Assembly: GCF_019966545.1 (NCBI RefSeq) | Contig: NZ_JAIMIC010000003.1 | Span: forward strand, 62,001-126,000 | Source: Heliomarina baculiformis | Lineage (GTDB): Bacteria; Pseudomonadota; Alphaproteobacteria; Rhodobacterales; Rhodobacteraceae | DNA: 64,000 nt | Direction of reading: 5' to 3' | Shown: positions 50,776 to 59,804 of the stretch, piece after piece | Position numbering within the stretch: position 1 is the stretch's first letter | How the letters are laid out: each line of letters starts with the position of its first letter | Notes under the pieces: generated by a model | Database searches by the model: none | What the model saw: the letters and a program-made list of their open reading frames with translations, nothing else | What the model was told of the DNA's origin: nothing | Translations under genes and position numbers: made by a program

Positions 50776-51251
50776 AACTGGCCCGCGCCATTCATTTCGA
50801 CGAAAGCGACATGAACGTCTTTCACGCTCCGGCCCGGACCGGGGAATGGTGCATCTCGGGCGGGTTCGAGTTTTCCAACTGGGGCGAGGCCGATCTGACC
50901 GGCAAGGCGCGTCAGGCCTTTGCAAATGGCTGGCTTGGGCTGGAAACTTTTGGCCGGGTGACTTTCGTCGCTGTCACCCAGATCCAGCCCGAGGAAATGG
51001 CGAGGCTCGAAGAGGCGCTCGCCCGGCATTTCGTCGACCTCTATGGCGCGCCGTCAAGGGAAGCTGCCCTGATGGTTGCGCGCGATGAACTGGCACATAT
51101 GGCCGATCTGTGCTCTGAGCACGATCCGAATACGTTGCTGACTGTCGCGCGTGAGCTGGACGATGACGGCGTGCGCGAAGCCTATCGCACGATCACCGCA
51201 AGAGGGGCCGAGATCGACCTGCTTGCGGTGCATGGCTCGCTCGACGATTAA
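50772..51251 (+). CDS. DUF6505 family protein
   Basis: This 159-residue protein overlaps the DUF4444 gene by ATGA. The start MKLARAIHFDESDMNVFHAP leads into RTGEWCISGGFEFSNWGEAD, an alpha/beta segment, and an acidic helical end (DPNTLLTVARELDDDGVREA). The family recollected as DUF6505 occurs next to the DUF4444/Mrp pair in related bacteria. No function is known. Its TAA stop shares the four bases TTAA with the convergent flavin reductase stop. Confidence 0.8.
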   Translation: MKLARAIHFDESDMNVFHAPARTGEWCISGGFEFSNWGEADLTGKARQAFANGWLGLETFGRVTFVAVTQIQPEEMARLEEALARHFVDLYGAPSREAALMVARDELAHMADLCSEHDPNTLLTVARELDDDGVREAYRTITARGAEIDLLAVHGSLDD

Positions 51252-51748
51252 TCCTCGCGGAGGAAACCGCCGTATTTGCCGCGCTTGTAAAGCAGACCCA
51301 GCCCCGGGCGGTGCCACGCCCGTTCGACCTGACCGACGACAATGGAATGATCGCCCCCGTCATGCACATCGCGCCGAAGACAGTCGAACCGCGCAAGGCA
51401 ACCTGACAGGATCGGCAGGTCGTTTTCGCCCTGATGCCAGTCGACGCCGGAAAAATCGTCGCCGGTGCGGGCGAAATGCGTCGCGATCTCTTTCTGATCT
51501 TCGGCGATGATATGGATCACGTAATGCTTTGCCGCCGCAAATACCGCGTGGCGCTTGGACGATTTAGCCGGGCACCAGAGAACCAGCGGCGGATCGAGCG
51601 ATACCGAGGCAAAGGAATTGGCCGTCATCGCGACAGGCCCGGTTTCCGTCATGGTGGTGACAACGGTCACACCCGTGCCAAAGGCGCTTAAAGCCTCGCG
51701 ATAGGCAGCCTCGGTCTCGGGGCCGGGAACAAAGTCGGGTTGGGCCAT
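51248..51748 (-). CDS. Flavin reductase-like FMN-binding protein
   Basis: The 166-residue protein has the flavin reductase fold. Visible are FGTGVTVVTTMTETGPVAMT, the typical ANSFASVSLDPPLVLWCPAK strand-loop that binds FMN phosphate, and the end HSIVVGQVERAWHRPGLGLL. Such proteins supply reduced flavin to two-component monooxygenases. No partner oxygenase is encoded next to it. It is convergent with the DUF6505 gene and is transcribed alone. Confidence 0.9.
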   Translation of the reverse strand: MAQPDFVPGPETEAAYREALSAFGTGVTVVTTMTETGPVAMTANSFASVSLDPPLVLWCPAKSSKRHAVFAAAKHYVIHIIAEDQKEIATHFARTGDDFSGVDWHQGENDLPILSGCLARFDCLRRDVHDGGDHSIVVGQVERAWHRPGLGLLYKRGKYGGFLRED

Positions 51749-51810
51749 GACGGCGGGCTGCCTGCATTACAAAAGTACCGTCCGGAGGTGCCATGCCTGC
51801 GCGCCATTGT

Positions 51811-51860
51811 CCACCTCCCCCGTCGCTTTTCATCGACGGTGGAACCTCGCCGCAGGTTCC
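51811..51860. repeat. Two short stem-loops upstream of the DUF992 gene
   Basis: CCGTCG / CGACGG (51820-51825 and 51834-51839) and GGAACC / GGTTCC (51841-51846 and 51855-51860) lie side by side 74 bp before the DUF992 start. They may form the 5' end of its leader RNA. No T-run follows, so a terminator is unlikely. Confidence 0.4.
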
Positions 51861-51933
51861 GAGTTGATTGGGACAGGAAGCCAGCGGGGTGTGTGATCTC
51901 GCAGGTTCATCTGGAAAAGTGAAAGGTAAGAAT

Positions 51934-52419
51934 ATGTTCAACAAGGTACTTATCCCCGCTATCGGTCTTTCGGCAGCTTTGCTTGCAGGCACATCTGCGC
52001 TGGCTCAGGACAACAACCACACTGAAATCGGTTCGCTGAGCTGCGACGTAGGTGATGGCACCGGCTATGTGTTCGGGTCTTCGAAAGAGCTCGATTGCAC
52101 CTTCAACCCGGTTGAAGAAGGTGCCGAAGACGAACATTACACCGGTACGATCAACCGGTATGGCATCGACATCGGCAAGACCCAGAACGGCGTGATGAGC
52201 TGGCTGGTATTGGCTCCGACCGAAGATTACGGCAAAGGTGCCCTGAGCGGTTCCTACGGCGGTGTCTCGGGCGAAGCGACTGTTGGTGTCGGCGTTGGCG
52301 CAAACGTGCTAATTGGCGGTTCTGACGAAACCATCGCCCTGCAGCCGATCAGCGTGAATGCGCAGAATGGTCTGAACCTCGCGGTGGGTATCGCCGATCT
52401 GACGCTGCAGCACCAGTAA
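51934..52419 (+). CDS. DUF992 domain exported protein
   Basis: Starting at the ATG of MFNKVLIPAIGLSAALLAGT gives 161 residues with a signal peptide cleaved near SALA-QDN. The mature part shows the DUF992 pattern (GSLSCDVGDGTGYVFGSSKE, two cysteines; YTGTINRYGIDIGKTQNGVM, SYGGVSGEATVGVGVGANVL). The two cysteines could form a disulfide. DUF992 proteins are small periplasmic proteins of unknown function. A strong terminator follows, so it is expressed alone. Confidence 0.88.
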   Translation: MFNKVLIPAIGLSAALLAGTSALAQDNNHTEIGSLSCDVGDGTGYVFGSSKELDCTFNPVEEGAEDEHYTGTINRYGIDIGKTQNGVMSWLVLAPTEDYGKGALSGSYGGVSGEATVGVGVGANVLIGGSDETIALQPISVNAQNGLNLAVGIADLTLQHQ

Positions 52420-52460
52420 ACTGCTGCCGGGTTCCGTCGCCCGATTCATAGAATTGAATG

Positions 52461-52490
52461 AACGACCGGTCCTTCTGGGCCGGTCGTTTT
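52461..52490 (+). terminator. Intrinsic terminator behind the DUF992 gene
   Basis: AACGACCGG / CCGGTCGTT (52461-52469 and 52480-52488) with a ten-base loop, followed by TTTT. It lies 41 bp behind the DUF992 stop. Confidence 0.88.
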
Positions 52491-52629
52491 TTGACCTCTG
52501 TAATGACCGCTCATCGCGGTCTCGATCGCGCTAATTTTAATAAATTCCCCGGTTTAATCTGTCGCGGACAGGCAATCAGTGACGCAACCGGCAAAGAGCC
52601 ATGTCATCTCTCTCCGATAAGAGCCGCGC

Positions 52630-53295
52630 ATGACAGATCAATTGCACAGCGCCCCGAACTGGACCTACCTGCTACGCGAATTCGACACGCTCTATCGCCA
52701 TGGCTCGGCGGGCGGCAGTCGCCCGGTGCGCAGCCATCGAAAACGTGTACGCGAGAAAATCGCCGGCCTTCTCGACCGTGACCCGCCGTTTCATCATCGC
52801 GACCCGGAAAACAAGCCTGTGGTCGAACACCTTGGCCGTGCTTTCGATCTCGCCGAAACGACTGTTATGCGCGGGCTGAGCCGGGCTCTGTCGCGGGTCT
52901 CGCACCAGCTGACATGGGAATACGGCTACGAACGTCTTCCCAAAACGCTGGAAAAGAAATACGCCTATTGCGAAGTGGTGGGACCCAAGGGGCCGGTCGT
53001 CAACGACACGCTGATCCTCGGCTTTGTTCTCTTCGCGCCGAAAACCACCTATCCGCAGCACAGCCATCAGGAAATCGAGGAAAGCTACATCTCCATCGCG
53101 GGCGCGTGGTCGGAAAACGATACAGCCGTCTACGCACCGGGGTCGCTGATCCTGAACCGTACGGATCAAAAGCACCGCATCACCACGGGCGACATTGATC
53201 CCTGCCTGCTGGCCTATGCCTGGGTTGGCCCGGCAGAGCGGCTTTCCGCGCCGGGCATGAAATTCTCACCCTCCCGCAAAACCGCCGGGAAATAA
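52630..53295 (+). CDS. dddL: Dimethylsulfoniopropionate lyase DddL
   Basis: This 221-residue cupin enzyme cleaves DMSP to dimethyl sulfide and acrylate. Distinctive DddL segments are WTYLLREFDTLYRHGSAGGS at the start, LTWEYGYERLPKTLEKKYAY in the middle and CLLAYAWVG near the end. Metal-binding residues are H144, H146 and E150 in TYPQHSHQEIEESYISIAGA, Y153, and H182 in TDQKHRITTG. Length fits DddL (about 220-230). The start has only a weak ribosome site. The usual acuR and acuI partners are absent here; adk and acs lie downstream on the other strand. Confidence 0.93.
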   Translation: MTDQLHSAPNWTYLLREFDTLYRHGSAGGSRPVRSHRKRVREKIAGLLDRDPPFHHRDPENKPVVEHLGRAFDLAETTVMRGLSRALSRVSHQLTWEYGYERLPKTLEKKYAYCEVVGPKGPVVNDTLILGFVLFAPKTTYPQHSHQEIEESYISIAGAWSENDTAVYAPGSLILNRTDQKHRITTGDIDPCLLAYAWVGPAERLSAPGMKFSPSRKTAGK

Positions 53296-53312
53296 CTGGA
53301 AGTCAAGGAAAA

Positions 53313-53340
53313 GCCGCGCCGGACAAGGCGCGGCCTTTCA
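53313..53340. terminator. Terminator between dddL and adk
   Basis: GCCGCGCC / GGCGCGGC (53313-53320 and 53327-53334) with a GGACAA loop lies between the convergent dddL and adk genes. CTTTC follows on the plus strand and CTTTTCCTT on the minus strand, so it can serve both. Confidence 0.7.
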
Positions 53341-53341
53341 G

Positions 53342-54025
53342 TCAGGAAATCACGTCGGCCGTCAGCGACTGCACCTTACCCGCGACGTCCTTGATCGGTT
53401 TCATCGCGTCAACTTCCTGCAAAACGCCGCGGTCGCGGTAATATCCGATCAGCGGCGCGGTCTGGGCGTGATAGGCCTCAAGCCTGCTTGCCACGGTTTC
53501 CGCCTTGTCATCCGCGCGGCGCTTCATCTCGGTGCCGCCGCATTCGTCGCAGACACCATCGACCTCGGGCGTCTTGAAGCTGTCGTGATAGCCTTCGCCA
53601 CAGTTCGCGCAGGTGTAGCGGCCCGAAATCCGCTCGACCATCGCCGCATCGTCCACCTCAAGGCTGATCGCCGCGTCGATTTTCTGTCCTGTCTCCGCCA
53701 GCAGATGATCGAGCGCTTCGGCCTGCACCGTGGTGCGTGGAAACCCGTCAAGGATCACTCCGCGCGACAGGTCCGGCGCTTTAAGCCGGTCGCGCAGGAT
53801 ATTGATGACGATCTCATCCGACACGAGCTCTCCGGCTTCCATCACGGCCTTGGCGGCCTTGCCCGCTTCGGTCCCTTGGGCCACGGCTTCGCGCAAAAGG
53901 TCACCGGTTGATAGCTGCACAAGGCCGAAACGGTCTTCCAGCATGCGGGCCTGCGTGCCCTTGCCAGCGCCCGGAGGCCCCAGCAAAATCAGGACGGCGG
54001 GGCGGGTCAGGGTTGCTGTATCCAT
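53342..54025 (-). CDS. adk: Adenylate kinase, long zinc-finger form
   Basis: This 227-residue kinase interconverts ATP + AMP and 2 ADP. The P-loop is LLGPPGAGKGTQARMLEDRF, the AMP-binding stretch is LSTGDLLREAVAQGTEAGKA, and the lid carries four cysteines (CANCGEGYHDSFKTPEVDG, VCDECGG) for zinc. It lies five bases behind acs on the same strand, where it would recycle the AMP produced by acetyl-CoA synthetase. Rhodobacteraceae usually have another adk with the ribosomal proteins, so this may be a second copy; not checked. Confidence 0.93.
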   Translation of the reverse strand: MDTATLTRPAVLILLGPPGAGKGTQARMLEDRFGLVQLSTGDLLREAVAQGTEAGKAAKAVMEAGELVSDEIVINILRDRLKAPDLSRGVILDGFPRTTVQAEALDHLLAETGQKIDAAISLEVDDAAMVERISGRYTCANCGEGYHDSFKTPEVDGVCDECGGTEMKRRADDKAETVASRLEAYHAQTAPLIGYYRDRGVLQEVDAMKPIKDVAGKVQSLTADVIS

Positions 54026-54029
54026 CCGC

Positions 54030-56006
54030 CTATCCCTTGTTCGGTCGGTTTTCGATCAGGTCGTCGACCACCGCTGGATCGGCCAGTGTCGAGGTATCCC
54101 CAAGCGAGCCGAAATCGTTTTCCGCGATCTTGCGCAGGATGCGCCGCATGATCTTGCCCGAGCGTGTCTTGGGCAGGCCCGGTGCCCATTGCAGCACGTC
54201 CGGGCTCGCAATCGGGCCGATCTCCTGCCGGACCCAGTTGCGCAGTTCCACGCGCAGCTCGTCCGAAGGTTCGACCCCGTTCATCAGCGTCACGTAGCAA
54301 TAAATGCCCTGACCCTTGATGTCATGCGGGTATCCGACCACCGCCGCCTCGGCGACCTTGGAATGGGCGACAAGCGCGGATTCGACCTCGGCTGTGCCCA
54401 TCCGGTGACCCGAGACGTTGATCACGTCATCGACCCGGCCGGTGATCCAATAATCGCCATCCGCGTCGCGTTTGCAGCCATCGCCCGAGAAGTAATAGCC
54501 TTTGTAATCGGCGAAATAGGTTTTTTCGAACCGCTCATGATCGCCCCAGACTGTGCGCATCTGTCCGGGCCAGCTGTCGCGGATCGCCAGCACGCCCTCG
54601 ACGCCGTTGCCCTCGACGATCTCGCCGCTGGTCGGGTCAAGTACCACGGGCTGCACGCCAAAGAACGGTCGCTGCGCCGCGCCGGGTTTCAGCGCATGGG
54701 CGCCGGGCAGGGGGGTCATCATGTGGCCGCCGGTTTCGGTCTGCCACCACGTATCGACAATAGGGCAGCGCCCGTCCCCGACCACGTTGTAATACCAGTT
54801 CCACGCCTCGGGATTGATCGGCTCACCCACGGTGCCAAGGATGCGCAGCGAGGACCGGTCGCATTTCGTCACATAGTCGTTGCCCTGACCCATCAGCGCC
54901 CGCAGCGCGGTGGGGGCGGTGTAGAACTGGTTGATCTTGTGCTTTTCGATCACCTGCCAGAACCGCGAGGCATCCGGATAGGTCGGCACACCTTCGAACA
55001 TCACCGTGGTCGCACCATTGGCGAGCGGTCCATAGACGATATAGGTATGGCCGGTGACCCAGCCCACGTCGGCGCCGCACCAGTAGATATCACCGTCGTG
55101 GTAATCGAACGTTGTCTCATGGGTCAGCGCGGCATAGACAAGGTAACCGCCCGTCGTGTGCACCACGCCCTTGGGCTGCCCGGTCGAGCCGGAGGTATAA
55201 AGGATGAACAGCGGATCTTCGGCATTCATCTCTTCCGGCGGGCAGTCGGCCGAGACCTTCTCGACCTCTTCGTGATACCAGAAATCCAGATCCGAGCGGA
55301 AAGCGATCTGCTGCCCGGTGCGGCGCACGACCAGGCATTTCACATCATCGAAATCGTTGCGCAGCGCCTGGTTTACGTTGTCCTTGAGGTTGGTCACCCG
55401 GCCGCCGCGCGGCGCGCCATCCGAAGTGATGACCAGTTTGGCGTCGCAGCCATTCACCCGCGCGCCAAGCGCGTCCGGTGAAAAGCCCGCGAAGACGATG
55501 GAATGGATCGCGCCGATCCGTGCGCAGGCCAGCATCGCATAGGCGGCCTCGGGGATCATCGGCAGGTAGAGCACCACGCGGTCGCCCTTGCCGACGCCCA
55601 GTGATTTCAGCACGTTGGCCATCTTGCCTACATGCTCGTGCAGCTCACGGTATGAGATATGCAGCGCGTCGTCCTTGGGATCGTCGGGCTCCCAGATGAT
55701 CGCGGTCTGATCGCCGCGCGTCTCCAGATGCCGGTCGACGCAGTTGGCCGATACGTTCAGCGCGCCATCGGCGAACCAGTTGATCTTGACCTGACCCAGC
55801 GTGAAATCGATGTCCTTGACCGTGCTGAACGGCTTGATCCAGTCGATCCGCTGTGCCTGCTCGCGCCAGAAGGCATCCGGATCTTCGACCGAGGCCTTGT
55901 ACATGGCGTCATACTTGTCCGCATCCACATGAGCTTTGGCGACGATCTCGTCGGACGGTGGATAGGTCGTGGACTTCGTTTGTTCGGCTTGGATTGTATC
56001 GCTCAT
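54030..56006 (-). CDS. acs: Acetyl-CoA synthetase
   Basis: The 658-residue enzyme has the usual Acs length. It shows [20 protein letters not shown] as the P-loop-like motif, the segment [20 protein letters not shown] that shapes the small acetate pocket (Trp), and the C-terminal acetylation motif [16 protein letters not shown]. It makes acetyl-CoA from acetate and ATP, releasing AMP. Adk lies just downstream. A pair of TTTGYAAA motifs lies about 180-200 bp upstream. Propionate and, less well, acrylate are alternative substrates of the family, which is of interest next to dddL. Confidence 0.95.
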   Translation of the reverse strand: MSDTIQAEQTKSTTYPPSDEIVAKAHVDADKYDAMYKASVEDPDAFWREQAQRIDWIKPFSTVKDIDFTLGQVKINWFADGALNVSANCVDRHLETRGDQTAIIWEPDDPKDDALHISYRELHEHVGKMANVLKSLGVGKGDRVVLYLPMIPEAAYAMLACARIGAIHSIVFAGFSPDALGARVNGCDAKLVITSDGAPRGGRVTNLKDNVNQALRNDFDDVKCLVVRRTGQQIAFRSDLDFWYHEEVEKVSADCPPEEMNAEDPLFILYTSGSTGQPKGVVHTTGGYLVYAALTHETTFDYHDGDIYWCGADVGWVTGHTYIVYGPLANGATTVMFEGVPTYPDASRFWQVIEKHKINQFYTAPTALRALMGQGNDYVTKCDRSSLRILGTVGEPINPEAWNWYYNVVGDGRCPIVDTWWQTETGGHMMTPLPGAHALKPGAAQRPFFGVQPVVLDPTSGEIVEGNGVEGVLAIRDSWPGQMRTVWGDHERFEKTYFADYKGYYFSGDGCKRDADGDYWITGRVDDVINVSGHRMGTAEVESALVAHSKVAEAAVVGYPHDIKGQGIYCYVTLMNGVEPSDELRVELRNWVRQEIGPIASPDVLQWAPGLPKTRSGKIMRRILRKIAENDFGSLGDTSTLADPAVVDDLIENRPNKG

Positions 56007-56502
56007 TCAAAGCTCCTCCCTTTGGCTGTCGCGTTTTCCGGCCAGCAATCTTCGTGTGATCCTGCGCGCCCGCGCGGGCTGCGCCGTCTCCCCTCGCGGG
56101 GATCATAAGCCCGCTTGGAAAAGAATGGAATAAGCGGCGGTTCTGAAACGATTTGTCAGTAAAGGATTTTTTTCTGCAGTGCAGTATTTGTAAACTTTTT
56201 GCAAAACTTTCGTTCAATTCCCAATTTTAACAGGGCGAAGGCTGTAAATGAATTCTCCGTTTGCTACGTAAATCCCTGATGCGACAGGGGGCAGGGTCGA
56301 TCCGCAGGGGTGCGGCATTTCGTGCCCAAAGGTCGGTAGGCCGGGATTCCGCCGGTCGCCACGTCAACTCAGCGTCTTAACGCAAGACATTCATCCAACA
56401 AAACCCGGTGCTTCGGGCTTGGCAACCGGAGATGTGCAAGCTAGTTTCGCTCGCAAGCGGCATGTGAGATATCTTAGGACCGCGAAAAAGGGAGAAAAAT
56501 CA
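56007..56502. other. Divergent promoter region of acs and the TRAP operon
   Basis: This 496-bp stretch holds no gene that I can support. It carries TTTGTAAA (56187-56194) and TTTGCAAA (56198-56205), spaced 11 bp, in an AT-rich patch. Its right half has no obvious hairpin or repeat. Promoters for acs (minus) and dctP (plus) are expected here, but I could not place -10/-35 boxes with confidence. Confidence 0.6.
56187..56205. promoter_or_regulatory. Paired TTTGYAAA motifs upstream of acs
   Basis: TTTGTAAAC and TTTGCAAAA begin 11 bp apart, so they face the same side of the helix. TTTGCAAA-like sites are bound by RamB/ScfR-type regulators of acetate metabolism in several bacteria. Whether such a regulator exists here is not shown by this window. 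Confidence 0.35.
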
Positions 56503-57519
56503 ATGAACAAGTTCATGACAAGCGCCGTAATGGCGGCGCTGGGTATGGGAATTGCAACCGAAGCGGCCGCGACCGAGTGGAATGTGTCGGTCTGGGGCAA
56601 GCGTCGCGCCTTTACCGAGCATATCGAAAAGCTCGCGGAACTGGTCAGCGAAAAGACCGATGGCGAGTTCACCATGAACATCAGCTACGGCGGCCTCTCG
56701 AAGAACCGAGAAAACCTCGACGGCATCTCCATCGGCGCCTTTGAGATGGCACAGTTCTGTGCCGGTTATCACCCGGACAAGAACCGCCTGATCACCGTGC
56801 TCGAACTGCCCTTCCTCGGCGTCGAGAACCTTGAGCAGGAAGTCGCGGTTTCCAACGCGGTCTACGCCAATCAGGCGGTGCAGGACGAAATGGCCCAGTG
56901 GAATGCCAAGCTGCTGATGACCTCGCCCATGCCGCAGTACAACATCGTCGGCACCGGCGAGCCTCGCACCACGCTGTCTGAATTCGAAGGCATGCGTATC
57001 CGTGCGACCGGCGGTCTTGGCGAAGCCTTTGAAAAAGTCGGCGCGGTGCCGACCTCGGTGACCTCTTCCGAAGCCTATCAGGCGATGGAATCCGGTGTCG
57101 TCGACACGGTTGCCTTCGCTCAGCACGCGCACCTGTCCTTTGGCACGATCAACCAGGCCGACTGGTGGACCGCGAACCTTAACCCCGGCACGGTGAACTG
57201 CCCGGTGGTGGTCAACATAGACGCCTATGAAATGCTCTCGGACGAAGAGCGCACCGCGCTGGACGAAAGCGTGCCCGAGGCGATTGATTACTACCTCGAA
57301 AACTACGGTGAGCTGCTCAAGCGCTGGGATACCGTGCTCGAGGAAAAAGGCGTAGAAAAGGTCATGATCAGCGAAGACGAGCTTGCCGCCTTCCGCGAAC
57401 AGGCCGCCGATCCGATTGCAGCCGCTTGGGTCGAGGATATCGAAGCGCAGGGCCTGCCCGGTCAGGAGCTTCTCGATCTGGTCAAGGCCGAACTGGCGAA
57501 AGCCAAAGGTACCAACTAA
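56503..57519 (+). CDS. dctP: TRAP transporter substrate-binding protein (DctP family)
   Basis: The ATG at 56503, behind GGGAG, gives 338 residues and a signal peptide (MNKFMTSAVMAALGMGIATE, cleavage near AAA-TEW). DctP features are NMSYGGLSKNRENLDGI-type start NISYGGLSKNRENLDGISIG, the arginine that binds carboxylates in MRIRATGGLGEAFEKVGAVP, and SEAYQAMESGVVDTVAFAQH. It would deliver an organic acid to the membrane parts DctQ and DctM. The ligand is unknown; the arginine suggests a carboxylate. Confidence 0.92.
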   Translation: MNKFMTSAVMAALGMGIATEAAATEWNVSVWGKRRAFTEHIEKLAELVSEKTDGEFTMNISYGGLSKNRENLDGISIGAFEMAQFCAGYHPDKNRLITVLELPFLGVENLEQEVAVSNAVYANQAVQDEMAQWNAKLLMTSPMPQYNIVGTGEPRTTLSEFEGMRIRATGGLGEAFEKVGAVPTSVTSSEAYQAMESGVVDTVAFAQHAHLSFGTINQADWWTANLNPGTVNCPVVVNIDAYEMLSDEERTALDESVPEAIDYYLENYGELLKRWDTVLEEKGVEKVMISEDELAAFREQAADPIAAAWVEDIEAQGLPGQELLDLVKAELAKAKGTN

Positions 57520-57648
57520 ACCTTGTCTCCCCGCTCTTGCGAACGGGGGGCAGTGCCTTTAACAGGGCGTCTCCAAATCCAGTACCCGAGTGGTGATGAC
57601 CTCTCGGGTACATGGCTTTCAACACAGATAATATAAGGGGGCAGAGAT

Positions 57649-58278
57649 ATGGCCGGTGGCGCCGCCGTACTTGAAGACTCCAGCCTTTTGAGCCGTCTGG
57701 ACAGAGCTTTGCTGCCCATCGAACGGTTCTGCGCCTTGCTGAGCGGTCTCGCAATCTTTTCGCTGATGTTCCTTGCCGCTTATTCGGTGATCAGCCGCAA
57801 ATTCTTCGGCGCGCCGATGATGGGTTATATCGACTACATCGAAGCGGCGATGCCGATCATCGCGATCATGGGCATTTCCTACGTTCAGCGCGACGGCACC
57901 CATATCCGCATGGACATGCTGGTGGGCAACCTCAGCGGCCGGGTGCTCTGGCTGTTCGAGCTGATCTCGGTGATCCTGATCCTCGTGCTGATCGTCGCGC
58001 TGACATGGGGGGCATGGGACCATTTCGCGCGCTCCTTCGATTGCTCGCGCCCGTTTTGCAGCCGGGACAGTTCCATCGACATCGGCCTGCCCACATGGCC
58101 CTCGAAACTGGTCGTGCCAATCGCCTTCGCGGTGCTGGTGCTTCGGCTCCTGTTGCAGATTGTCGGTTATGGCCGGGCGCTGATCTATAACATCGACCGC
58201 CCCGTCGCGGTGCCCCTCAACCTCAGCGTGGCGGAACAGGCCATGCACGAAGCGGAACTTATGGAAGGGCACGACTGA
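57649..58278 (+). CDS. dctQ: TRAP transporter small permease (DctQ family)
   Basis: This 209-residue protein has four membrane helices (for example FSLMFLAAYSVISRKFFGAP and IIAIMGISYVQRDGTHIRMD, and later FELISVILILVLIVALTWGA). The loop DGTHIRMDMLVGNLSGRVLW is typical of DctQ. A cysteine-rich periplasmic loop (SFDCSRPFCSRDSSIDIGLP) is unusual and could hold a disulfide. The ATG follows GGGGGCAG. It overlaps dctM by one base (TGATG). Confidence 0.9.
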   Translation: MAGGAAVLEDSSLLSRLDRALLPIERFCALLSGLAIFSLMFLAAYSVISRKFFGAPMMGYIDYIEAAMPIIAIMGISYVQRDGTHIRMDMLVGNLSGRVLWLFELISVILILVLIVALTWGAWDHFARSFDCSRPFCSRDSSIDIGLPTWPSKLVVPIAFAVLVLRLLLQIVGYGRALIYNIDRPVAVPLNLSVAEQAMHEAELMEGHD

Positions 58279-59678
58279 TGGAGCCTATCGATATCGGTCT
58301 CTGGACCACCGGCGGGCTGCTGGTCATGGTCCTTCTGGGTATGCGCGTGGCCTTTGCCGCCGGTATGGCTGGATTCGTCGGCCTTGTCTGGCTGCGCTGG
58401 AACGGGATGGATTACGACCCCGCCCGGTTTGGCAAGGCGCTTGAAATCTCGGTTCGCATCGCCGGTCTGACGCCGCATTCCAAGGTTTCGGCGCAGGTGC
58501 TCAGCCTGATCCCGGTCTTTATCCTCATCGGCTACCTTGCCTATTACGCGCGTCTCACAACCGCACTGTTCGAGGCAGCCAAGCGCTGGATCGCATGGGT
58601 GCCGGGTGGGCTGGCGGTGTCGACCGTCTTTGCCACGGCCGGTTTTGCCGCCGTTTCGGGCGCCTCCGTCGCCACGGCAGCGGTCTTTGCCCGTATCGCC
58701 ATCCCGGAAATGCTCAAGGTCGGGTACGACAAGAAATTCGCCGCCGGCGTCGTTGCGGCAGGGGGCACGCTTGCCTCGCTGATTCCGCCTTCGGCGATCC
58801 TCGTGATCTACGCTATCATCGTGGAACAGGACGTGGGCAAGCTGCTGCTTGCAGGCTTTTTGCCCGGCGTCTTCTCGGCTATCGTCTATGCCGTCCTGAT
58901 CATCGGCATCGCCGTCACTTTCAAATCCGTCGGCCCGCCGGTGCGCGGCTTCACTTGGGGGCAGAGGTTTGCCTCACTGCCACCGGCGCTGCCTATCGTC
59001 GCCGTGGTCGTGATCATCATCTTCTTTGTCTACAACCCGTTTGGCGATGCCTGGGGCACACCGACCGAGGGCGGGGCCGTCGGCGCATTCATCGTCTTCC
59101 TGATGGCGCTTTATCGCGGCATGCGCTGGGCCGAACTCAAGGCGGCATTGCTGGAAACGGCGAAGCTCACGGTGATGATCTTTACGATCATCTGGGGCGT
59201 GCTCATTTATGTGCGCTTCCTTGGCTTTGCCGAATTGCCTGCCGCCTTTGCGGACTGGATCACCTCTCTGCAGATGTCGCCGATGCTGATCTTGATCTGC
59301 ATCCTGCTGGCCTATGCGGTGCTGGGCATGTTCATGGACGCAATCGGCATGCTGCTGCTGACCCTGCCGGTGGTCTATCCAGCTGTCATGGCCTTGAACG
59401 GCGGCGAGATGGTTTCGGCGGCTGACAGTGCCTTTGGCATGAACGGCACCATGTGCGCGATCTGGTTCGGGATCCTCGTGGTGAAAATGGCCGAGTTCTG
59501 CCTGATCACACCGCCCATCGGTCTCAACTGCTTCGTTGTGGCCGGGGTCCGCGACGACTTGAGCGTTCAGGATGTGTTCAAGGGGGTGATGCCCTTCTTC
59601 CTTGCGGATGCGGTGACCATCGGCTTGCTCGTGGCTTTCCCGGCCATCGTTCTCTATCTGCCAAGTCTCGCCGGTTAA
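58278..59678 (+). CDS. dctM: TRAP transporter large permease (DctM family)
   Basis: The 466-residue protein has about twelve membrane helices and the DctM pattern: ATAGFAAVSGASVATAAVFA, then GTLASLIPPSAILVIYAIIV, and MDAIGMLLLTLPVVYPAVMA. It forms the transport channel that uses the sodium or proton gradient, with DctQ as partner. The operon dctPQM ends in the two-way terminator behind this gene. Confidence 0.94.
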   Translation: MEPIDIGLWTTGGLLVMVLLGMRVAFAAGMAGFVGLVWLRWNGMDYDPARFGKALEISVRIAGLTPHSKVSAQVLSLIPVFILIGYLAYYARLTTALFEAAKRWIAWVPGGLAVSTVFATAGFAAVSGASVATAAVFARIAIPEMLKVGYDKKFAAGVVAAGGTLASLIPPSAILVIYAIIVEQDVGKLLLAGFLPGVFSAIVYAVLIIGIAVTFKSVGPPVRGFTWGQRFASLPPALPIVAVVVIIIFFVYNPFGDAWGTPTEGGAVGAFIVFLMALYRGMRWAELKAALLETAKLTVMIFTIIWGVLIYVRFLGFAELPAAFADWITSLQMSPMLILICILLAYAVLGMFMDAIGMLLLTLPVVYPAVMALNGGEMVSAADSAFGMNGTMCAIWFGILVVKMAEFCLITPPIGLNCFVVAGVRDDLSVQDVFKGVMPFFLADAVTIGLLVAFPAIVLYLPSLAG

Positions 59679-59746
59679 TCTGGCGGGGCCGCACCGGAAA
59701 AGGGGCAGGGGAACCTTCGTGTTTCTTTAGTGAGCGCCAGACATGA

Positions 59747-59783
59747 AAAAAGGCGTGGGGTGCGATGCAGCCCACGCCTTTTT
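59747..59783. terminator. Two-way terminator behind dctM
   Basis: AAAAAGGCGTGGG / CCCACGCCTTTTT (59747-59759 and 59771-59783), a 13-bp stem with an 11-base loop. It lies between the convergent dctM and the unknown gene at 59805 and has A/T-runs for both directions. Confidence 0.9.
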
Positions 59784-59804
59784 CAATTCACATGTCTGTT
59801 CAAT

